This document shows, piece by piece, positions 50,480-60,100 of a stretch of DNA of 64,000 bases. The first letter of the stretch is position 1; the number at the start of each line of letters is the position of its first letter. The notes under the pieces are model-generated. The model ran no database searches. It saw only the letters and a list, made by a program, of their open reading frames with translations, and was not told the origin of the DNA. The stretch spans positions 62,001-126,000 of the forward strand of contig JAJCZM010000043.1 in the NCBI GenBank assembly GCA_029262375.1, given 5' to 3'. The translations under genes were made by a program, and so were the position numbers. Source of the DNA: Deltaproteobacteria bacterium (lineage in GTDB: Bacteria > Desulfobacterota > Binatia > UBA1149 > SPBQ01).

Positions 50480-52927
50480 CTATGCCTGTGCGCCATCCAC
50501 GTCGATAGCTAGACCGGAGATCATCAAGGCGCCGAGCGCATACGTCGCTACACCAACGAGAAGACAGGCGGAAAACCCTGCAGACATGGAGATCAGCACG
50601 GCGAGAACCGAGCCGAAGACCGACATGCCACCGTTCACGGCCCAAGCCCACGAGACGAGATCGGGTGAGATTCGACCGGCAAACCGCATGCCGGTCGGGA
50701 ACGGCATTCCCATGATGCATCCCACCGGCGCCACGTAGAGCATGGCGGCAAGGATGCGCGACGCAATTCCGCCACTCATCGTCAGCCCAACGAAACTATC
50801 GAGCGTCAGCGTGACGAGTACAATACTGACGCATACCGCCGCCATCACGCGTAGCAGTGCCGGCCTCGTCTGCAGGCAAGTCGCAAGCAACGCCCCGACG
50901 CTACTCGATGCGAGCATCGTAAAGAGCACGACCGCCAGTGCGTAGGACGGGTTCCCCAAATAGAGATTAAAGCGTTGGATCAACACGATCTCGACGATGA
51001 TGTAGCCAAGACCCAGCGACCCGAAGTACACCGCCCAGCGCAGTCGCATCGCGCGAGTCAGTGCCGGCCCGGCCGCACTCGCAGCGCGGCGCCGTCCGAT
51101 CAGCAGCGGCAGCGCGATGAGCACGACCGCGACCACGGCTGACGCGATCAGCGCCGTCAGCAGCGCGACGCTTCCGAGCGGAAGATCTTGTTTCGCGTAC
51201 GCCGGTGCCGGCAGCCCGAGGCGATAGGCAATCCACGAGACGATTGGTACCCGATCGAAGAAGAACGGCCTGTTGTCAGTGGTGGGCGTCAGGTCGGACG
51301 ATGCTTCGGCAACATACTTCGCCGCCTCCTCGTCCGAGCCCAAAATCGCCTCGAACCCGGATTGCGAGTCGGGCGACACATCGAGCGTCGGGAGATACGG
51401 CGTCGCGAACAACATGTCGCGCGACCATTTCTGCAAGGCCGCGATCTCCACGTCGGTGAACGGCACCTTCTTGACCAGAATGGTCGCCAACGAAGGTCGG
51501 CGTGTATAGCGCGAATCCGTGCGCACGATGGCGATGTGCTTCGCCGGGTCGGTCGCGCCACGATCGCGCAGAGCCACTTTCGCCACGGACACGACCCGCA
51601 GCACCTCGTCGGGCGGCGCAGCATACCAGCGCGAAAAACTGATCATGCCCTCGGGGCCGAGCGCGTCGAGATAGTCGTGGAACGCCTCGACCGTGTATAG
51701 ACTATTTTCCGCCAAGGCGTATGCACCGGCGGCAGACGCCGCCCAGGTGTCTACCAGCGAAGCGACAATGAGATCGTAGGACTCGGTCGCGCGGCGTACG
51801 AAGCTGCGCCCGTCTTCCACCACGATGCGCACGCCGGGATGGTCCAGATACAGCCCCGACGTATACTCGCGAAAATCCGTCCGCATCAGATCGACTGTCA
51901 CGTCGTTGATCTCCACCCCGGTAACGGTCGAGGAACCCCGCGCCAACGCGGCGAGCACGTCGCGGCCGCCCCCTGCCCCGATCACGAGGACGTTTTCCTG
52001 CCTCCGGATGTGATGCGCGGCGGTCGCCACATCGTAAAGCAGGTAGTTGACCGACTGCGGGTTGCCGTCGAAGCCGACGATCTGGGTCATCGCATCTGCG
52101 TCGTAGAGCAGGTGAAGCTCACGGGCCTGTGTGCGCAGACGTGCGCTGAAGCCCCAGCTTACCGGCGCCCGCTTCTGCTCCATGGATTCTGCTGTCCCGC
52201 GCACCGTGACGCGTGAGAAAGAGTTCCATCGCGTCGCCAGCGTCGGCCCTACCGCTGCGCCTTTGTTGTACTTGAGGTCAAAGAAGCCGCTCCCGGCGTT
52301 CACATAGGCCGTAAGTAGCAACGCCACGCAGGCCGCTGCTGTCGCGATACGCGCGACGTTCTCTCGCGAGAGCGCGAAACCGCCGACGGTCGCGATCGCG
52401 GCACCGACCAGCAATGCATTCGGGGCGCCGAGCGAGCGCACGAGCGGCGACATGATGAGACAAGCCATGCCTGCGCCGAGTAGATCGAAGAAGTACAGCC
52501 TGTTCGCGTGCTCTGAATTGAATGCGAGAATGTGGGCGATGACGAGCCCGCCCAAGGTCAGCGGACAGGCCGTGAGCGCGAAGATCGTCAACACGCGGCG
52601 CCAGTTGTCCGACGTACTTTCGAGACGAATTGGCGTATTGAACGATACATTCGCAGCGACGATGAGGGTCACCGCGAACCCGATACAGAGATACGGCCCC
52701 AGTCGTTCGACGTTGTCGGCGCGAAATACACGAGGCAGCAAATTTACCAACAATCCGCCCAACCCGAGGCCGAGCATCGCCAGCGAGACCGCCAAGAACG
52801 AGAAGTGGTGAAACATCACCACGGAGAAGATTCGCGTGAGCAATAGTTCGACGAGCAGGATCGCCAAGCTCACGAGAAAAATCGCGGGACCTAGTGCGCG
52901 CACGGGATTCGTAGAATTCACAAACAC
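50480..52927 (-). CDS. Membrane-embedded spermidine synthase-like protein
   Basis: 815 residues. The N-terminal bundle is about seven helices (AIFLVSLAILLVELLLTRIF, AVSLAMLGLGLGGLLVNLLP and others). A central soluble Rossmann domain (about 300-560) has motif I VLVIGAGGGRDVLAALARGS, acidic VTGVEINDVTVDLM and VEDGRSFVRR. A C-terminal helix bundle follows. This architecture is the fused-membrane spermidine-synthase-like family; aminopropyl transfer has not been shown for such fusions, and the reaction is open. It abuts the degenerate sulfatase gene (6 bases), so the two probably form an operon. Confidence 0.85.
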   Translation of the reverse strand: MFVNSTNPVRALGPAIFLVSLAILLVELLLTRIFSVVMFHHFSFLAVSLAMLGLGLGGLLVNLLPRVFRADNVERLGPYLCIGFAVTLIVAANVSFNTPIRLESTSDNWRRVLTIFALTACPLTLGGLVIAHILAFNSEHANRLYFFDLLGAGMACLIMSPLVRSLGAPNALLVGAAIATVGGFALSRENVARIATAAACVALLLTAYVNAGSGFFDLKYNKGAAVGPTLATRWNSFSRVTVRGTAESMEQKRAPVSWGFSARLRTQARELHLLYDADAMTQIVGFDGNPQSVNYLLYDVATAAHHIRRQENVLVIGAGGGRDVLAALARGSSTVTGVEINDVTVDLMRTDFREYTSGLYLDHPGVRIVVEDGRSFVRRATESYDLIVASLVDTWAASAAGAYALAENSLYTVEAFHDYLDALGPEGMISFSRWYAAPPDEVLRVVSVAKVALRDRGATDPAKHIAIVRTDSRYTRRPSLATILVKKVPFTDVEIAALQKWSRDMLFATPYLPTLDVSPDSQSGFEAILGSDEEAAKYVAEASSDLTPTTDNRPFFFDRVPIVSWIAYRLGLPAPAYAKQDLPLGSVALLTALIASAVVAVVLIALPLLIGRRRAASAAGPALTRAMRLRWAVYFGSLGLGYIIVEIVLIQRFNLYLGNPSYALAVVLFTMLASSSVGALLATCLQTRPALLRVMAAVCVSIVLVTLTLDSFVGLTMSGGIASRILAAMLYVAPVGCIMGMPFPTGMRFAGRISPDLVSWAWAVNGGMSVFGSVLAVLISMSAGFSACLLVGVATYALGALMISGLAIDVDGAQA

Positions 52928-52932
52928 TCCAT

Positions 52933-54489
52933 CTAGTCGATGTATCCAAGGCTCCGCAGCATCTCGATCGCCTTGTCGCGCGGCAGTCCGCGTCCGACGA
53001 CTCTGTAGGCGTGCGCGCTCATGTGTTCCTTGTACGCCTCGATCCGTTCGGCCATCGCAGCATGATCCACATTGGCGGAATCGAAGCTATCGTTCGTCTC
53101 GCCCGTGTCATGCGTGAGATCGTACAGCGAGTAGGACCAGCTATCGTCCGGCGAACGAGTGAACTTGTAGTAGTCGTCGTCGCGGCGTGCGGTGATCCAC
53201 ATGTAGGCGGGGTCGGGACCAGGAAAGTGCGACGAGAGCAATTCCATACGCCGGGCGGCAAGTGGCGCATAGGCGAGCGCTGAATGGCTAAACGCAACCA
53301 GATCGGGCGCCGGCTCGAGCCCGCGCAGTGCGGTGGCAAGATTCTCACCCGTGCCCGAGTATGCTTTCGGCAGCGCCGCATCCGCCAAGCCTGCCAGTGT
53401 CGGCAACACATCGATGGACCGGCTGACCCCTGCATAGCGTGCTGCGGGTACGCCCGCGCCCGGTCCGCTGACAAGAAGCGAGATATTCGTTACTTCAGGC
53501 ACCAGTTGGTAGCCGTGCCACCACTTGAGCAGCGCGTTGTCGCGCCACAGCAGTTCACCGTGATCCGAAGTAAATGCGATGACGGCATCATCGAAAAGCC
53601 CGGCTGTATCTACGGCATCGACTACGCCGCCGAAGAGTTTGTCGAGGCGATACATGTCGGCCTTGTATAGAAGTTCGTTCGTGTCGCGCAGTTGCGCTTC
53701 GTCGCCCTCAGTGAGCCCCAGTTCGCGAACGGTGTTCGGGTAATTGATCGATAGGGGGCGGTGTTGTTCGCGTGCGAGCGTTTTCAATCGCTCCAGCTCG
53801 ACGTCGCCTACGCGCCTGGAACATTCGGCCGGGTACTTCGTGCAGAACTCGTCGAGCAGCGTTCCCTCATACGGCCCATGGGTGACGGTGAAGTTCGTGA
53901 TGACGAACGCTTTGTAACTCGGATCCTCTTTGAGGCGCGCCAAAATCCGGGCGAACCGCGGATCGTCGCCCTCGAGGTGATTGTCATGAAAGGCGTGCGC
54001 GTCCGGGACGCCCTGACCGTAGCGCAGCTTGGACGAGGCCATCTTCTGCACCATCCACGAATACGTATCGTAGCCGGCGGCTTCGAAGACCTCCGGTAGC
54101 AAGATCAGTTCCTCGCGCAATCTACGCGGATGCTTGAACACGCCGTGGACGTCCGCCTGACCGCCGCTCAGCAAGGACGCGTAGGCAATCCCCGACTGCC
54201 CCGATTCCGTGTGATGCCGCTCGAAGACGCTGGCCCGCTTGCCGAAAGCGTCGAAGTTAGGGGTGTACGCGACCTGCGTGTTGTAGGGCGCCATGTAAAG
54301 GCGACTCACGGTACATGGCGCGTAGACGAGGACCAGGCGCGGAGACACGTACGCGTCGGCCACCCGACCGGTATGCTGTGACGGCTGCGTGCACCCCCCC
54401 AACGAGGTCAGGGCGAATAGGACCGCTACGAGGCCGACCCCGATAGGCATTCGATGAAATCGTAGATGTGTAGCGTGCGACAAGAGCAT
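52933..54489 (-). CDS. Sulfatase/phosphatase-superfamily lipoprotein with degenerate active site
   Basis: 518 residues. The exported lead VGLVAVLFALTSLGGC gives a lipobox LGGC. The fold follows the alkaline phosphatase/sulfatase superfamily: C-terminal metal motif IAFTSDHGELLWRDN and GYQLVPEVTNISLLVSGPGA, with SIDVLPTLAGLADA. However, the N-terminal metal-binding Asp pair usual in LIVVDTLRAD-type motifs is replaced (RLVLVYAPCTVSRLYM). The C/S-x-P-x-R nucleophile region reads ESGQSGIAYASLLSGG without Pro or Arg. It may be inactive or modified. It is preceded divergently by the secreted protein at 54589. Confidence 0.75.
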   Translation of the reverse strand: MLLSHATHLRFHRMPIGVGLVAVLFALTSLGGCTQPSQHTGRVADAYVSPRLVLVYAPCTVSRLYMAPYNTQVAYTPNFDAFGKRASVFERHHTESGQSGIAYASLLSGGQADVHGVFKHPRRLREELILLPEVFEAAGYDTYSWMVQKMASSKLRYGQGVPDAHAFHDNHLEGDDPRFARILARLKEDPSYKAFVITNFTVTHGPYEGTLLDEFCTKYPAECSRRVGDVELERLKTLAREQHRPLSINYPNTVRELGLTEGDEAQLRDTNELLYKADMYRLDKLFGGVVDAVDTAGLFDDAVIAFTSDHGELLWRDNALLKWWHGYQLVPEVTNISLLVSGPGAGVPAARYAGVSRSIDVLPTLAGLADAALPKAYSGTGENLATALRGLEPAPDLVAFSHSALAYAPLAARRMELLSSHFPGPDPAYMWITARRDDDYYKFTRSPDDSWSYSLYDLTHDTGETNDSFDSANVDHAAMAERIEAYKEHMSAHAYRVVGRGLPRDKAIEMLRSLGYID

Positions 54490-54588
54490 GGGCTTGGGCC
54501 AGGGACTTTATATTCGACCGGCAAGGCTGCACAATACATCCCGACCGGGCAAAGCCCCATCGCTCGAGTCGTTCCGGAGGTCTGTTCG

Positions 54589-56682
54589 ATGTGTAAGTCT
54601 CGCACTAGCGCGCTAACCGCGTTCTTCATCATGGGCTTTCTCTACGTGCTCTCTGTGCCGCAAGCGCGGGCGACAACGGGGAACGGCGGTTTCGAATTTC
54701 AGGTGAACACAGTCACCGCCGGCGATCAGACGACGCAGCGCGGCCGCACGGTCGCGCAGGCTCCGAGCGGCCGCTTCGCCGTAGTATTCACGAGCAGCGA
54801 CGGCGACGGTGATGGCGCCTTCGTACGAGTCTACGATGAAGGCGGTGTGCCCGTCGGGCCTGAGATTCTCGTCAACGAGACCACCAGCAACAACCAACGA
54901 CGGCCGGACGTCGCCATGGCTAACGACGGGACCTTCACTGTCGTATGGCGGAGTTCGGCGGCCGAGGACGGTTCCGGCCAAACCGCCATGGCGCGTCGCT
55001 TCGCGGCCGACGGAACGGCTCTGTCGGGCGAATTCGTACTCAACACGTATACGACCGGCAATCAGTTCAGACCGGTAGTGGGATACGCAGACGACGGTTC
55101 TTTTGTCGCCACATGGACCTCTGCGGGCCAAGACGGCAGCAGCAACGGTGTCTTCGGACAGCGGTACAACGCGAGCGCGGTCCCGATAGGCACCGAGTTT
55201 CAGATCAATACAACAACCGGCGACACTCAGATGTATTCGCAGATAGCGGTCGGTACCGACGGCCGCTTCATCGTGATCTGGCAGGCGCTCGGCCTCGATG
55301 GCTCGTCGTGGGGCGTCGGCGCGCAGCGCTACGATAGCTCCGGGTTGCCCCAGGGCACCGAGTTCATCGCGAACTCGAACAAGACGGGGCTACAAGCGGG
55401 CGCCGATGTCGCGATCAACGACGCCGGCGAGTCGGTCATCATCTGGGACAGCGAGAATCAAGACGGTAGCAGCTTCGGCCAGTTCGCCCAGATGTACGAT
55501 AGCGCCGGCGCAGCCGTGGGGACGGAGTTCCAGGTCAACACCGGAACGCTGTCATCGCAACGCAATCCTTCAGCGATCGCTACATCGGCCACGACGTTCA
55601 CGCTGATCTGGCACAGCTTCAGCAGCGACGGCAGTGGTGCAGGGATCGTCGGGCAGTGCGTGTCCCCTGCAGGCGCCTTCGTCGGCGGTGAATTTCAGGT
55701 CAACACGCACACGCTCGGCACACAAATGTATGCCGACATCGCGAGCACCGGTGACGACACCTTTGTCGTCGCCTGGCGCAGCGACGGACAAGACGGCAGC
55801 GGACTCGGCGTATACGCGCGCCTATTCGGTTGTGACAACGGCGACGATGACGACAGCGACGGCGTCGGCAATCTCTGCGACCGTTGCGAAGGCTTCGACG
55901 ACAACCTCGATCTGGATTCCGACGGCGTGCCGGACGGCTGCGATGTTTGTCCCGCCGAACCCGGCGGCGATCTCGACGGCGACGGACTATGCCCCGCCGT
56001 CGACAATTGCCCCGACGATGCGAATGTCGGCCAGGAAGACGCCGACGCCGACGGCGTAGGCGATGCTTGCGATGTCTGCGCCGAGGGAGACGACACGGTC
56101 GATGCCGATGGAGACGGCGTACCCGATGCCTGCGACATCTGTGTCTTCGCTGACGGTAGTCTACCGGACGCCGTCAAACCGAAGATCCGATTCAAGTTCG
56201 TCAACACCGATGCGACTTTCGGCAACGATCGCATCGCCGTACGCGCCGAATTCGTTTTGTCGAACCCGCTCGGATTCACCGTCATCGATCCGCTGAACAC
56301 GCCGGTGCGAGTTCGCGTCTCAGAGTCGACGGGCGACGCGCTCATCGATGTGACGCTGCCGACCGTCAGCTTCGGCGGAAGTGGAACGGCAGGCTGGACC
56401 GTGAACGGAAAGGCCAACAAGTGGTCGTTCAAGGACAAGACCGGCTCCCCCGCCGCAGGAATCTCCGGGCTGAGCATCACCGATCGTAGCAAGAAGTCGC
56501 CGGGGCAGATCCGTATCAAGGTCGTCGGCAAGGACGCGCCGTACGACGTCGACTACGGCTCCGCGCCGGTCAATGCGCTGTTCACAGTCGGAGATCCGAT
56601 CGACGGCGATTGCGTCGAGACCGGCTTTACCGCACTCGACTGCCAATACTTGGCGTTGGGACAGACGTTGAGTTGTCGCTAG
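54589..56682 (+). CDS. Secreted beta-repeat protein with TSP3 calcium-binding region (697 aa)
   Basis: ATG 54589 has GGAGG 11 bases upstream (good RBS), which decides it over an earlier in-frame start. The signal peptide is LTAFFIMGFLYVLSVPQARA. Residues 31-420 hold about seven repeats of 50-55 residues with the pattern E-F-x-V/I-N-x-x-T-x-x-x-Q and G-x-F-V-x-x-W-x-S-x-G-Q-D-G-S (EFQVNTVTAGDQTT; GEFVLNTYTTGNQF; TEFQINTTTGDTQM), probably beta-propeller blades. Residues about 430-520 are TSP3-type Ca-binding (DLDSDGVPDGCDVCP; DADGDGVPDACDIC). A beta-domain of about 170 residues closes the chain. It is secreted, probably adhesive or structural. Confidence 0.85.
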   Translation: MCKSRTSALTAFFIMGFLYVLSVPQARATTGNGGFEFQVNTVTAGDQTTQRGRTVAQAPSGRFAVVFTSSDGDGDGAFVRVYDEGGVPVGPEILVNETTSNNQRRPDVAMANDGTFTVVWRSSAAEDGSGQTAMARRFAADGTALSGEFVLNTYTTGNQFRPVVGYADDGSFVATWTSAGQDGSSNGVFGQRYNASAVPIGTEFQINTTTGDTQMYSQIAVGTDGRFIVIWQALGLDGSSWGVGAQRYDSSGLPQGTEFIANSNKTGLQAGADVAINDAGESVIIWDSENQDGSSFGQFAQMYDSAGAAVGTEFQVNTGTLSSQRNPSAIATSATTFTLIWHSFSSDGSGAGIVGQCVSPAGAFVGGEFQVNTHTLGTQMYADIASTGDDTFVVAWRSDGQDGSGLGVYARLFGCDNGDDDDSDGVGNLCDRCEGFDDNLDLDSDGVPDGCDVCPAEPGGDLDGDGLCPAVDNCPDDANVGQEDADADGVGDACDVCAEGDDTVDADGDGVPDACDICVFADGSLPDAVKPKIRFKFVNTDATFGNDRIAVRAEFVLSNPLGFTVIDPLNTPVRVRVSESTGDALIDVTLPTVSFGGSGTAGWTVNGKANKWSFKDKTGSPAAGISGLSITDRSKKSPGQIRIKVVGKDAPYDVDYGSAPVNALFTVGDPIDGDCVETGFTALDCQYLALGQTLSCR

Positions 56683-56684
56683 AC

Positions 56685-56724
56685 GGCCGACGCGCGCTGA
56701 CGTGTCAGCCGGCGTGCGTCGGCC
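56685..56724. terminator. Perfect-stem hairpin overlapping the convergent gene end
   Basis: GGCCGACGC (56685-56693) and GCGTCGGCC (56716-56724) pair without mismatch, with an inner GCTGA/TCAGC (56696-56700/56705-56709). The right arm lies in the final codons of the minus-strand gene at 56705. It may act as a bidirectional terminator; no clear U tract follows. Confidence 0.4.
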
Positions 56725-57151
56725 GGTTCAACAACCAGCCGAGAAATATCGCGAACGCGGCGCCTGCGGGTGCGAACACGACCGGTCCGATGACGAACTC
56801 CAATCCGTGCGGGAACCCGGGTGAGGTGCGCGCCGGTAGATACAGCGGCCAAAACTCGAGGTTGACCCACGCCAGAACCACCGCGATGGCGGCAAGGCCC
56901 CACCAGCCCATGGCGATGCGGGCGGTCGCGTCACCGCCTAGCCGTCCGTACAGCCATAGGACGATGTGCAAGAGCAGGACGGGGAACAGACCGATGAGCG
57001 CGCAGCCCGCCAGGTTCGGACGACCCGACACGAGCTGCTCGGCCAGCGCAGCCAATGCACCGGTGAGCCCCATGCCCTCGGTAGTCCCAACGACGAGATA
57101 GACCACCGGAGGGATCAGCACCGGGACAAGTAACGTCGCAATCGTGTACAT
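56705..57151 (-). CDS. Small integral membrane protein, function unknown
   Basis: 148 residues with four hydrophobic segments: IATLLVPVLIPPVVYLVVGT, CALIGLFPVLLLHIVLWLYG, WWGLAAIAVVLAWVNLEFWP and VVFAPAGAAFAIFLGWLLNR. No known motif can be seen. Its stop overlaps the hairpin described above. It lies between two large secreted protein genes, and nothing in the neighbourhood indicates its role. Confidence 0.65.
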   Translation of the reverse strand: MYTIATLLVPVLIPPVVYLVVGTTEGMGLTGALAALAEQLVSGRPNLAGCALIGLFPVLLLHIVLWLYGRLGGDATARIAMGWWGLAAIAVVLAWVNLEFWPLYLPARTSPGFPHGLEFVIGPVVFAPAGAAFAIFLGWLLNRPTHAG

Positions 57152-57191
57152 CCGCGGCGCGGCGACCTCCTAGCGACCTTCGAAGTGTCGT

Positions 57192-60100
57192 CTACCAGCC
57201 GGGCAGTACCGAACTCAAAAACGACAGCGCGTTCTCAAAGACGAGCGGCAACGTGACCGGAGGGCCGGATGTCGTTGTCGTCGTCGATGATGTCGTGGTC
57301 GTTGTCGAAGTGGTCGTCGTGGTCGGCGGCAGCGTTGTCGTTGTCGTCGGCGGTAGCGTCGTAGTAGTCGTCGGCGGCAACGTCGTCGTCGTGGTCGGCG
57401 CCAGTGTCGTCGTAGTCATCGGCGGTAACGTCGTAGTAGTCGTGGACGGCGGTAGCGTCGTCGTCGTGGTCGGCGGTAACGTCGTCGTGCTCGTACTCGA
57501 CGTCGTGGTGGTGGTCGTCGTCACCGGCGGACATTCGGGGAACTCACAGCCCAGCAGCGGATCGCGCTGCAACACGGTCCCGTCCGGGCACACCGTGACG
57601 TCGGCCGTGCACACGGGAAGCGTAGTGGTTGTCGTGGGCGGCAGCATCGTCGTTGACGTGCTGGTCGATGTCGACGTCGTCGTGCTGGTGGACGTCGTTG
57701 TACTAGTGGTCGTCGGCGGCGGAACCGTCGTGGTCGTCGTCGGCGGCATCGTGGTGGTGGTGGTCGGCGCGAGAGTTGTCGTCGTCACATTGCAGATCGC
57801 GCAGAGATCATTGGCTTCACCAGCGCAAATACCGTCCCACGCAACATCGCAGCAGAACGGGTCTACACCGCAGACCGCCGCTTGGCACTCAGCGTCATCG
57901 CAACCCAGGCCACCATGGCCGCCGTCCGCACAACAGTCGCCTGCCGCAGGCATCGTCGTCGTCGTGGTCGTCGACGTTGTCGTGGTCGTCGGCGTCACGC
58001 CCGGGCACTGCCCCTCGCACATCTCCTCGGTCAGGAAGTTGTTCGCGTTCGCCATACAACCGCCCCAGTTGAACTCGACGCACCTGCCCTCGGCCGCGTC
58101 GAACGCCCATCGCGGGATCAGCGCCTTACACGGCCCCTCCATGATGGGATCTGCGCACGGACTGCACTCGTTTCGCCCGAACGCGATGTTATCGATCGCC
58201 GCCGAGCCTCGCAGGGTGACACGCATCGTATAGACACCGAAGTTATCCGGCAGCATCATGCGCTCCACGCTGTTCTCGCCGAGACCGATCGTCAGCGATT
58301 CACTGAGGATCTCGCCGTCGGCCGCATCGAGCAACGTGACGGTCGGGACATCTTCATCTTCATCGACATCGATAAAGTCGATGTACTTGATCGTCACCGG
58401 CGCGATCTCTTTGAACGAGAAGTCGACGGTAACCGTCATGTCGTTGCCCTGCGCGCGCGGCGAATCGACCAGACCGTCATTCGGATTGCTGTCGTTGAGG
58501 TTGCGCACGACGATCAGCACCTCGCCATGCTCATCGTCGTTCTCGCCGGCCGCGCCCGAGGAACCGCCGGCGCCAATACCTGGACCGGCAAAGTCTTCGT
58601 TCGGCGTGCCGAGCGCAGTTTGCCCCGCCGCACAACCGCCGGGGCAATCCGAATCGAACACGACGGCAGCGTTGGTCGCCGCCGGGAATTTCACCAAGTT
58701 GGTGCCCTTCACGAAGACCGGGCCGTTGCCGCCGTCACCGTAGGCCTCGCCGACGATCTCCCCTTGGACGAAGTCCGCGAAGGTGATCACGTCCATGCAA
58801 CCGATGTCTTCGCACATGTCGTTGCCTTCGTCGCAGACCTGGCCGTCCGCGCACGGCAACACGCCGCCGGCGCACTGACCGGGGGCACCCGAGTTCGCCG
58901 CTTTGATCCCGTCCGTACCGGCCGTGAGGACCGCCGGATGCAAGCAAGCTTCTTCGCCGTTGCAGAAGTTGCCGTCGTCGCAATCTGCGTGATGGAAACA
59001 CTCGGCGCAGAGGTCGGTGTCCTCGTCGCACACGAGACCGTCATCGCAGGGAGTCTCTCCAGGCGCACAGGATCCGCCATCACACACTTCCATGCCGTTA
59101 CAGAAAAGATCGTCGGCACAGTCTGCGTTCGTCCCGCAATCGTCGCAGGTGTCGGCGGCTTCATTGCAGGTTAGACCCAGCCTGCACGGATCCTCGGTAT
59201 CGACGCAGGAGCCGGCTTCACAAAGCTCGGCGCCGTCGCAGAAATCGCCGTTGTCGCAGTCCGCGTCGAACGTGCATGCAACACACTCATCCGAATCTTC
59301 GAGACAAATAGGCATCGGGCCGGCCGGGTCGCAGGCAGGACCGACGAAGCCGCAAGAGCCGTTCACGCAGAAAGAAGGACCGTTGCAGAACAAGCCATCG
59401 TCGCAATCGGCGTCCTGTGCGCAGTCTTCGCAGATGTCTGTCGTCTCGTTGCAGGTTTCGTCCGGCGCACAGGGCGGATCGCCGGCGTCGCTGCACTGAC
59501 CATCGGTGCAGGTTTCTGCGCCGTCACAGAAGACGGCGTCGTCGCAGTGCGCGTCTTCTTGACAGGCATCGCAGCGGTCAATTTCTTCGTTACAGAACAG
59601 ACCCTTGCAGGGCGGAAGTCCCGGGACACAGCTGCCGGCGATGCATGAATTGCTGCCGCTGCAGAACAGGCCGTCGTCAGGACAATCGGCATTGTCGAGG
59701 CACTCGATGCAGGCATCGAGATCTTCGTTGCAGACGCTCGGAGGCGGGCAGAAAATCTTCTTGGCGACACATTCACCGTCGAGGCAGAATTCGATTCCGT
59801 TGCAGAAAAGACCGTCATTGCACTCGTCGTCGGACTGACAGGGACCGTCCGGAATGCAGTCGTTCACGGAGAACGCGATGTCGTCGATCGCGGCCGACCC
59901 GAACAGCGTGACTCTCAGTGTCTTGACACCCTCGTTGGGATCGAGCTCGGTTACGATCACGCCGTTTTCTTCACCCGGGATCGCTTGGCTGTTGGTACCG
60001 ATCAATGTGTCCGTATCGTCGAACAGTTCGAACAGCGGCAGTTCTTCGTCGCCATCGACGTCGATCACGAGAATGGAGTGGATCGAGACCGGGCCGACCT

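Noticed and set aside
55695-56531. 278-codon minus-strand frame rich in Ser/Pro
   Set aside because: Antisense of the TSP3 repeats; the repetitive look is inherited from the coding strand.
57225-57536. Possible CRISPR or tandem repeat array
   Set aside because: Units are 15-24 bases with no constant spacer length and vary at synonymous positions; they are Thr codons of a protein tract.
57253-58233. Plus-strand open frame with long Val runs
   Set aside because: Exact antisense of the Thr-tract gene; Val runs arise because GTn is the complement of ACn codons. No RBS or signal.
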